The position numbers were made by a program, and so were the translations under genes. Positions 57,501 through 64,000 of a DNA stretch of 64,000 bases are shown here, one piece after another; the first letter of the stretch is position 1; every line of letters begins with the position of its first letter. This stretch comes from Ceratodon purpureus. Its lineage: Eukaryota; Streptophyta; Bryopsida; Pseudoditrichales; Ditrichaceae. The stretch is from positions 10,664,430 through 10,728,429 of the forward strand of contig CM026427.1 in NCBI GenBank assembly GCA_014871385.1, written 5' to 3'. Below the pieces are notes generated by a model that had not been told where the DNA came from, searched no databases, and was given only the letters and a program-made list of their open reading frames with translations.

Positions 57501-60500
57501 GTACACCGATGCAGAGTATGATACCGCGGCGCTGAAATACAATGTAACCGAGGCCACCATAGACACGTGGTACGAGAAGCTAAGCAAGGATGTTAATGGA
57601 GAGCGTTTTTTTAGGATGCGGTCTTCGGCATTGTGTCCATCCAACAAGGAATCAGATTTTCCGACTCTTCTCGGTATGTTATTTGAGTACCAGAGAAAGA
57701 ACAAAGGCGACCGGGTTGAGGACGTGGCTGCAACGTCAGGACCGTCCGTGGCATCGATGTACAAGTGCCTCAGAATGAGCAGGAAAAACGGGGATCTCGC
57801 TACAATTCTTGATCCAAAAAATGGCGAAATTGTTTCCTGGATGAAGGCGACTGCACGGATTACCATAGTCTTCTGCTTCTTGAACCGAATGGAGAAGGGG
57901 GCGCCTGACTTCTCAAGCATGGATCAGGTGGTGCGTTCTCTTCGGGCGATGGAGATCCACGATAAAGCGCAGTTCAGGAGGGCACTATATTCGGGGGTCT
58001 TCATCACCGATCGGGCAGGAATGGTTGACGTTGCCAACGCTACAGACGAGAGAGGCTCCCGGGTCAATCAAATTCGGCCGTGGCTCCATACCCCGACTCT
58101 TTATATTACACAGGGAAAGGAGGGATTTATCACTCCGACGACCCCTGAACCTACACTCCCCCTGTACTTCAATTTTGTTTATGGAAACGACTTCGATCAG
58201 AGAACGCCTGATTCGATTTGCTTCCAACAAGCTTACGGTACAGACATGCCCTTCTACCAGGTTGTATCTGCAGCTGATTTCAAGGATCCCCCGACACAAT
58301 GGGCACAAGATGGTTATGCTAACTTCAACATCGATGCAGTTACACACATTCTTGGCACCCTGGGAGCACCTAACAACATTCTGGTCAACATTGGAGGCGG
58401 TCCTTCGATCACTTGGATTGGCCTGGTAAGAGGATCGTAGGATCCTACGATCTCATCCCCTGCAACCCGTTCTGCTTGTCATAGGACTCTCTTTTTATTA
58501 TAGTTACATCATCCCGTACCTACTTGGGATCGTAGGATCCCACGACGATAACTACATTCAGTGATTAAAGCAAATTAGAAATTCAAGTTAGCGTTCGAAT
58601 GATCGTAGGATCCTATGATCTCTGAATGAGTTTCGTCCTTCAACGATCATGCTTTGGGAGATCGTAGGATCCTACGATCTCCAAGTTCCGTGCCGTTTCA
58701 CATTGAGCAGTATGAGGATCGTAGGATCCTACGATCTCGTTCCCTAAATCCTTTCTGCTTTCAATGTCTTATTCCATTTATTGTCGTAATTTTATCACCT
58801 ACGGGCTTCTCGTATTCACTCTTCCACCTTACTTTCTGTTGTTACAGACAAGAGGCGCGCAAGTCCTCGAAATCGTGTTCAACCAGAATGAAGTGGAGAA
58901 AGTGACGAAAACGGCGAGTGATATTCTCGAAAGTGCGAAAACGCTCGCCATAACTGTACCTGCTATGGAGGCTCTGACAATGAGGGAGAAATCGCAGAGG
59001 GGTGCCACTTCCCGGCGAAAACCCCCGATTGAGCTTTCCGACGATGAGGAGGAAGAAGAGCGAGAGGAGGTAGAAGAGGAAGAAGAGGATGAGCATGATG
59101 AACGGCGGGGAGAAGAGGAGGGTTTGCACCTTCGTGGAGGAGGTGCTCGCAAGAGACTGAACATGGAAGGATCTTCTGAACATGAGTATGGCTCACACAG
59201 TCTCGGCGGACGTCGGACCGACGATGCCGATGAAGAGATTTATGATGATCTTTTTACAGTATGATGCAGTTCCCGACTTCTGTACTAGTAATCAGTTGTG
59301 GTGTTTGACACATGGTACAGAACTAACTAGATGAATGTCACTATTGTGGAACGAACCATGCAATGTGTCATTGTTTAACATTTCGTGTATTTATTTCCGT
59401 TACTGATCGCTTTGCAGGTTAACCATCCCGACCACCCGCCACCTCCAGGTGGATGCTTTCCGAGATCCGCTTTGACGCTGGAGTCCACCCCTCCGAATCC
59501 GCTTTCCCGAAGTGAACGCGGGATTTACTCTTCGACTAGTCCAGATCAAGAAAAATTCCAGGGGGGTACTAGTTCAAGTGCAGAGAAACGTTTCCATGGC
59601 GATTCTGGCCCTCCTGGACAAGATGCTGAAATGCAGTCAGCGGTAGAGGCTGCGCTGACTACACCTCCCTTTGGCATTACATCCTCTTCGCCAGTTCATG
59701 ATCAATGGGCTGATCCGTCTCCAATGCATATCGATACCGTTTTATGTACGTCCAGAAGTCAGGCCCAAGGGTCCGAGGGTGATTTGCAGCAGCAAAATGT
59801 CGCGGATACGCTGGCGCAAATGCAGGACGATCCGGATCCATACGCTCTTCCATCTGTGCCTAGCGACTTAGCAAAGGACAAAGAGGTACTTACTGGTGTC
59901 TTTGCAGATGCCCACAAAGCGGGGTTGCGGCCTTTCAGCCCTCCTGGATCGGACCCCTTCACAGTTTCCCAGGAAATTTACCGCTCGGAGTCTCGCTCCC
60001 GTGATGTGCCGCCTGCGAATAAGAGAGCTCCCACAGAAGGTATTTCCCACCACTTTTCTTGGCGGAATCAGAGTAATCCTTTTCAGGCATTTTCTATGGA
60101 CTCTAGGATCGTAGGATCTTACGATCCAGAAGGGTCAAAATTTCATCCTTATATCATCTCCTTGCACATCGTAGGATCCTACGATCTCTCAAATGGATCG
60201 TAGGATCCTACGATCTCTATTTTGGTTTGTCGAAATGTGACCTCCACTTTCAGGATCGTAGGATCCTACGATCTCTTTTTTGGTTTGTCGAAATGTGACG
60301 TCCTCTTTCAGGATCGTAGGATCCTACGATCCATACGCTCGTCTCAGTGTTCTAACAGAAATGTCTTCTTTTGATCTCAAGGGTTAAAGTCTTCGTCGTC
60401 TACGCAAAGCAAGAAAACTGTACCAGTTGTACCAATGAAAAAGGGATCTGCATCGTCTAGAGAAGGTAAATCTCGCCACACTATTTGATTTTACATGACA

Positions 60501-61082
60501 TGTGTTCTGCAAGGATGATTCTTATTATCGATTTGGCTGTCTTTTGCAGGCAAACAAACTGCCCCCGCGAAGTCAACCGGGACTAGTGGCAAGAAGGTAA
60601 GGCAACCTCGGTACACTATTGTGGTGGACTTGAATGGTTTCCTTGTATTGCGAGGCGGCAGTAAGAGTCAAGAAATCAAAGTTAGGCCTGACGCGGGAAA
60701 GTTCATGGAGCTATTAGCAGAGAAGGCTAATGTCGTGGTATGGAGTTGTATGATCAAAAAGAATGTGGATAGGATTCTAGCGAAGGTTTTAGAAGGGTCA
60801 AAACTTAAGCCGGAGCACCTAACGGTGCTAACGCAGACCGAAACTACCAAGTCCAGATACCGAAACGAGGAAAACCCAGACAAGCAAATCATGCTTAAGG
60901 ACCTTAAGGTTGTTCAGGAAAAGCTTGAGCATGTTGACCTAAGCCGAACATTGCTCATTGACGACACCTGGTACAAGAATCTTCTCAACGATTACCATGA
61001 TGCAATCTTTCCCATTCCGTGGACGGGGTTGCCTGGGCATGGTTGTCATAATGGACGGACGGGCCAAAAAATTGTCGTGTAG
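54589..61082 (+). CDS. 1,499-aa element protein: ParB-like motif and C-terminal FCP1-like HAD domain
   Basis: Seven exons (54589-54629, 55283-56636, 56971-58425, 58848-59258, 59418-60039, 60382-60465, 60550-61082) keep one open frame in phases 2,0,0,0,1,1. Exon 2 holds a basic linker (PPSPLKKKRG) and, near residues 366-380, THFIIIGGQHCVAAHRAL. This resembles the GxHRxxA box of ParB/sulfiredoxin-fold proteins. Exon 3 contains a helix-turn-helix-like AALKYNVTEATIDTWYEKL near 652. Exon 4 is Glu-rich (951-1087) and exon 5 is Pro/Ser-rich. The last exon is an FCP1/NIF-type HAD domain: VVDLNGFLVLR (nucleophile Asp1349, second Asp replaced by Asn), VVVWSCM, and LLIDDTWYKN. Loss of the second Asp may weaken phosphatase activity. 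Introns 1, 2, 3 and 5 are filled with the 20-bp palindromes; introns 4 and 6 have none. The acceptor of exon 3 is the least sure. Confidence 0.68.
54866..55233. repeat. palindrome array D in intron 1 (seven copies)
   Basis: Copies at 54866, 54926 (GGTC start), 54985, 55042, 55101, 55158 and 55214, six exact. Spacings are 60, 59, 57, 59, 57 and 56, so 20-bp repeats alternate with 36-40-bp diverged spacers. It is the most regular array and looks superficially like a CRISPR, but the spacers resemble those of array E, so they are diverged copies and not acquired sequences. Confidence 0.97.
56707..56904. repeat. palindrome array E in intron 2 (four copies)
   Basis: Copies at 56707 (one change), 56767, 56827 and 56885 (GACC end), spaced 60, 60 and 58. 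Spacers share blocks with array D, for example GAGCTCC...CTTC and TTTCC.A..GCATTC.GAG. Confidence 0.95.
58433..58736. repeat. palindrome array F in intron 3 (five copies)
   Basis: Copies at 58433, 58528 (3' half altered), 58601 (TATGATC), 58660 and 58717, spaced 95, 73, 59 and 57. The first copy begins seven bases after the 5' splice site, the closest approach of a palindrome to an exon. Confidence 0.95.
60107..60331. repeat. palindrome array G in intron 5 (five copies)
   Basis: Copies at 60107 (CTTACG), 60167 (CATC start), 60196, 60254 and 60312, spaced 60, 29, 58 and 58. The last two spacers are near-identical (TTTGGTTTGTCGAAATGTGA), showing tandem amplification of a 58-bp unit. The short 29-bp gap looks like an internal deletion of half a unit. 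Confidence 0.95.
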
Positions 61083-61083
61083 T

Positions 61084-61406
61084 CACGTGACGAACGTGAC
61101 GGACGGTTATCGGACGGACGCTTATCGGACGGGCTCCCGACCGCGAGCAAAATTACTGTCCTCACAGTTTACTACTGTTTACCATGGGTGGCGCCCGTCG
61201 TCGTGTCCGCGCGCGTCTTTGCGCCTGTTCGCGCCGGTCATTTGTGGCTGTTCGCGCCCGTCGTCAGTCTCGCGCGCGCGCGGTGATCGCGCCCGATTAC
61301 CCTCGCCCGACCAGGGTCGCCCGCGCCCGTAACATGCTCGCGCCCGTAGCAGCCTGCGCGCGCCCAACCTGCTCGCGCCCACACTGTCGGCCCCGTGAGT
61401 ATAAAT
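61084..61406 (+). promoter_or_regulatory. GC-rich CGCGCCCGT promoter with TATA box, copy 1
   Basis: Starts right after the stop of the large gene with GGACGGTTATCGGACGGACG, then dense CGCGCCCGT/CGCGCGCC motifs to about 61380. A TATA box TATAAAT follows at 61400-61406. Downstream the leader has a C-rich tract, GCCTTCAACAGCCC and GGTAGCTGATTGC. The same layout and leader recur in copy 2 ahead of the next gene. ORFs over it are Arg/Pro/Ala artefacts. Confidence 0.7.
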
Positions 61407-61527
61407 TGCCACCCTCCTCCACTGATTTCGCACCCCCCCACTTTGTGCATTTTGCCTTCAACAGCCCAAGGGTAGCTGATTGCTTAGTGCTACGGTGGGT
61501 TTCTCAACATTCGGTGTACCGTCCAAC

Positions 61528-61932
61528 ATGAATTCCAACGCCTGCAATTGCCAACAAATCAAGTCCATTATGAGTTTAACGAATGGTGCTACTCCACCGG
61601 GCACTGCACAGCGAACGGACACAGTTATTTGGTCAAAGCTGGAGCGACTCCGTCAACTGATTGAGTTCTTCGAGGATTGGATCTCTCGCCGTGACAAATT
61701 GGTGGCCTACGCAGAGAATGGACGCCCTCTGCCTCCAACCACTGAAGAGCAGTTGGCAACCCAAGCGACTGTCGAAGAACTTGACTGTGAGATTGGCGAT
61801 CTCATCAAAGAACTGAAGAAGGAGATGGCAATACTTTGTGTCCCCACTATTGTCTCTAGTGCTCAAACGAACCATTTCGAGACGCACTTGAAAGACCTAG
61901 AGGACCGGTACCTAGAGTGCATGGCACTGTAA
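61528..61932 (+). CDS. 134-aa helical protein of the element
   Basis: ORF from ATG 61528, about 125 bases after the TATA box, to TAA at 61930-61932. I prefer this start to an upstream non-ATG extension because the leader upstream matches the untranslated leader of copy 2. The protein begins MNSNACNCQQIKSIMSLTNG, then is mostly helical and charged (WSKLERLRQLIEFFEDWISR; EELDCEIGDLIKELKKEMAI; THLKDLEDRYLECMAL at the end). It could form a coiled-coil dimer. No family recognised. AATAAA-type signals follow at 61964-61973. It is intronless, unlike the larger neighbours. Confidence 0.6.
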   Translation: MNSNACNCQQIKSIMSLTNGATPPGTAQRTDTVIWSKLERLRQLIEFFEDWISRRDKLVAYAENGRPLPPTTEEQLATQATVEELDCEIGDLIKELKKEMAILCVPTIVSSAQTNHFETHLKDLEDRYLECMAL

Positions 61933-62039
61933 TCGACATTACAATGAAGTGATACATTTCCAAAATAAATAAAGTATTCTTTTTTAACTCTGAATTTGCA
62001 AGTCCTCTTTGGTTACTCTGATTTTTAACAGTGTTCTAG

Positions 62040-62403
62040 GTTGTGGTGGCGCCCGTCCTGGCCCACTGCTCGCGCCCGTCCATTCAGTGTTGGCGCCCGA
62101 CGGTCGCGCCCGTACAGTTCGGATCGCGCCCGAAAATATCCGCGCGCGCGCCCCTTCGGTACCCGGACGACGCCCGCTCGCGCCCGACGAAGACCGGGTC
62201 GGTACCCGCTCGCGCGCGGTAAAACCCGCGCGCGCCCGTCATATACCCGCCACTGAACCGCTCGCGCCCGTTGATATCCGCGCGGGCGCGGACGGATACA
62301 CGGCCGAAACCCCGCCGTCGGTGCCCGCGCGCGCCCGTCGGGTTTCCGCTCGCGCCCGTAGCAGGCTGTTCGCGCCCGTTCCCTGGCGCCCGTGACTATA
62401 AAA
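62040..62403 (+). promoter_or_regulatory. GC-rich CGCGCCCGT promoter with TATA box, copy 2
   Basis: Again dense CGCGCCCGT, GCGCCCGACG and GGTACCCG motifs, a TATA box TATAAAA at 62397-62403, then a C-run, GCCTTCAACAGCCC and GGTAGCTGATTGC leader matching copy 1. A possible leader intron runs from ACTCAG|GTGGGT (about 62491) to TTCTCCAG (about 62536). The two copies are diverged in the repeat part but close in the TATA-leader part. Confidence 0.7.
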
Positions 62404-62678
62404 GGGCGATTTCCCACCTCATTTTGCACTCCCCCCCCTTTGAGCACCTTGCCTTCAACAGCCCCCGGGTAGCTGATTGCGTGGTACTCAGGTGGGTCCC
62501 AGCACTCTGACACGTGTCCTTGTTTTTATTCTCCAGAACTCTATGGTGTCTGTGTATTACATTTGAGAATTTTGTAAATGTTTATAATTTGTAAATGTGA
62601 TTGAGGTTCTGGGGTAGTCGTAGGCTTTTAATTTTGCACCTTCGGAAGACTTCGAAGAACGATCTACCTCGAGCAGAC

Positions 62679-64000
62679 ATGGAACGGCAACAACCAGCAC
62701 TCACGGCGGCAGAGCAGAGGAAAAAGCAAAAGGATGCGGGACGGCCCAGGCATGGAAACCTCCAACATAAGAGGGTCCACGTCTTATTGAATCCAGCAAA
62801 GCTGGCATTCAGAGGGTGGGAAGCCGCACCGCAACCGTGGAGTCTAGCAACGTGTGAACAATTCATTGAATGGTGCCACATTGGGAAGTTATTCCCGTTG
62901 CACCGTCATAATAACAATCGTACTTCAAACAAGGCGAACATGAAATATTGCAAGAACCGTCAGTTCGGGAGGCGGTGTTTGGAGGTGTGGCAGGTCCTAT
63001 ACAACCAGGCGATGAACGAGAGGAATGAGGTTCCGCTCTTTATTTGTAGAATGGTATATGCCGAGGTAGTGCTTCATAGGCAGGTGGATTGGAGGACCAT
63101 ACGGTTGACTCCTAGTGTCCAGCGGCGTCCACATGAGATGGCGATACCTACAGGGGTCCTAAGATTTCCAGGTGTGGACTGGGCATACTTGGATGATCCT
63201 GAGGATCAAGCGCCTGTTGAATGGAGTGACTCAGGGGAGGATAATGATTCTGATGGTACGGTAGACCGTACCCCTCAGTCACAGACAAGAGCAGCGACTA
63301 GTGCTAGAATCACACGGTTAAAAAAGAAGGATCCTGTGCTAGCTGCCTGTTTGTCGACGAGGAATCGTGCACCGCCTGCAAATCCTACTGGACCGGGTAT
63401 TCCTCATCAGGCTCCTCCAGCAATCGTCGGGGGCCCAAGCAATGTTGATGTTGCTCCTCCTATATTAGTTCCACATATTGCGGGCCCGAGCAATGTTAAT
63501 GTAGCTCCTCATGTACTAAATCCACAGATTGCGGGCCCGAGCAATGTAATGGAAGATGATGACACTGGGTTTGCAGATGAGTTGGAGGCTACAATAGCCG
63601 CCGCTGATGCCCAGGGCCTGCAAGTCGATGCATTGCAGAAGGAGCTGGAAGGAAAAAATGCAATAATTTCTGAGATGGAGAAGACTATCCAGAACTTGTA
63701 CGAGGAAGCTGATAGGATGAATGAGATTATACGGAAGCAGAATGAAGAGATTTCGCAACTTAGATCTGCGAAGACTCCGACTTACATACCCGAAGCAAGC
63801 CAAGCTCCAATCCCTGGTAGCCCTGGAATGAACGAGGAAGACGTTAATGCCATCATTGAATCGGCCACGCACGGTCTCCTGGAAGATACCCCGGTCAGAG
63901 TTCCCCGTAAGCCAATCATTCCATTCGCGTCATCAAGTCAAGTGATGCACCCCCCCCAGCGGCAAATCATGTTCGTAGATTCTCAAGAGACGGAGGACTC
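62679..64000 (+). CDS. large coiled-coil protein of the element, 5' part (runs off the window)
   Basis: The frame opens after a TGA at 62598, has its first ATG at 62679, and stays open to the last base (440 codons). Residues 1-175 look like a folded basic domain (MERQQPALTAAEQRKKQKDA; SLATCEQFIEWCHIGKLFPL; CRMVYAEVVLHRQVDWRTIR). An acidic linker (EWSDSGEDNDSDG) follows. Then come three proline-rich repeats around GPSNV.VAP, and a coiled coil (DALQKELEGKNAIISEMEKT; EEADRMNEIIRKQNEEISQL). I do not recognise the family. Its promoter is the duplicate of the one driving the 134-aa gene, so the two are probably co-expressed. It could continue as one exon or splice beyond the edge. Confidence 0.65.
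   Translation, partial: MERQQPALTAAEQRKKQKDAGRPRHGNLQHKRVHVLLNPAKLAFRGWEAAPQPWSLATCEQFIEWCHIGKLFPLHRHNNNRTSNKANMKYCKNRQFGRRCLEVWQVLYNQAMNERNEVPLFICRMVYAEVVLHRQVDWRTIRLTPSVQRRPHEMAIPTGVLRFPGVDWAYLDDPEDQAPVEWSDSGEDNDSDGTVDRTPQSQTRAATSARITRLKKKDPVLAACLSTRNRAPPANPTGPGIPHQAPPAIVGGPSNVDVAPPILVPHIAGPSNVNVAPHVLNPQIAGPSNVMEDDDTGFADELEATIAAADAQGLQVDALQKELEGKNAIISEMEKTIQNLYEEADRMNEIIRKQNEEISQLRSAKTPTYIPEASQAPIPGSPGMNEEDVNAIIESATHGLLEDTPVRVPRKPIIPFASSSQVMHPPQRQIMFVDSQETED

Noticed and set aside
61184-62513. Arg/Pro/Ala-rich ORFs up to 162 residues over the CGCGCCCGT zones
   Set aside because: High GC removes stop codons. TATA boxes and shared leaders show that these zones are promoters.
45206-64000. Virus-like or Polinton-type element
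   Set aside because: No capsid, protein-primed polymerase, integrase, ATPase or protease motif seen in any frame; the DDE-type gene fits a plain DNA transposon better.

Overview
The window reads as nuclear DNA of a land plant, most likely a bryophyte or another early-diverging lineage. The evidence is GT-AG introns, a plastid-targeted MinD, an AMT2-type ammonium transporter, a germin-like protein, plant TTTAGGG-type repeats, and long AT-rich intergenic stretches packed with non-autonomous DNA transposons. The species cannot be fixed from sequence alone. Exon joins were chosen by eye from GT/AG sites, phase and reading-frame continuity.

Region 1-16.3 kb holds ordinary host genes: the 3' end of an acidic protein (+), a secreted proline-rich protein (-), tRNA-Gly(CCC), plastid-division MinD (-), a small four-exon plastid-targeted protein (+) and an AMT2/Mep-type ammonium transporter (-). 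Region 18-26 kb is a nest of TTAA-flanked, piggyBac-style non-autonomous elements, a perfect 60-bp foldback and a nested TAA-flanked MITE. Region 26.8-32 kb has a 76-bp tandem repeat, a 2.2-kb segment bounded by 253-255-bp inverted repeats that carries broken Pol IV/V-like largest-subunit coding sequence, and a complete germin-like gene. Region 34-44 kb is repeat country: a GC-rich inverted-repeat nest, a foldback with telomeric repeats in its loop, a CACTA element inside an unknown gene relic, and a ~500-bp inverted repeat around TCGGATCCGA palindromes.

Region 44-64 kb is the exciting part. About 16 kb (44.2-60.3 kb) carries 35 copies, 21 exact by eye, of the perfect 20-bp palindrome GATCGTAGGATCCTACGATC, plus degenerate copies at the left edge. 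The copies form seven clusters, most with regular spacing (about 56-60, 66 or 92 bp). They lie in introns and gene-flanking DNA and stay out of exons. Interleaved are genes that look like one mobile-element cassette: a small acidic protein (-), a two-exon DUF7869-like DDE transposase candidate (-), a seven-exon 1,499-aa protein with a ParB-like motif and a C-terminal FCP1-like HAD domain (+), a 134-aa helical protein (+), and a coiled-coil protein of more than 440 aa that is open at the window edge (+). The last two sit behind duplicated GC-rich promoters full of CGCGCCCGT motifs. I infer a large uncharacterised DNA transposon or related selfish element whose palindromes may be sites for an element-encoded protein. 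Its ends are not identified and the right end probably lies outside the window.
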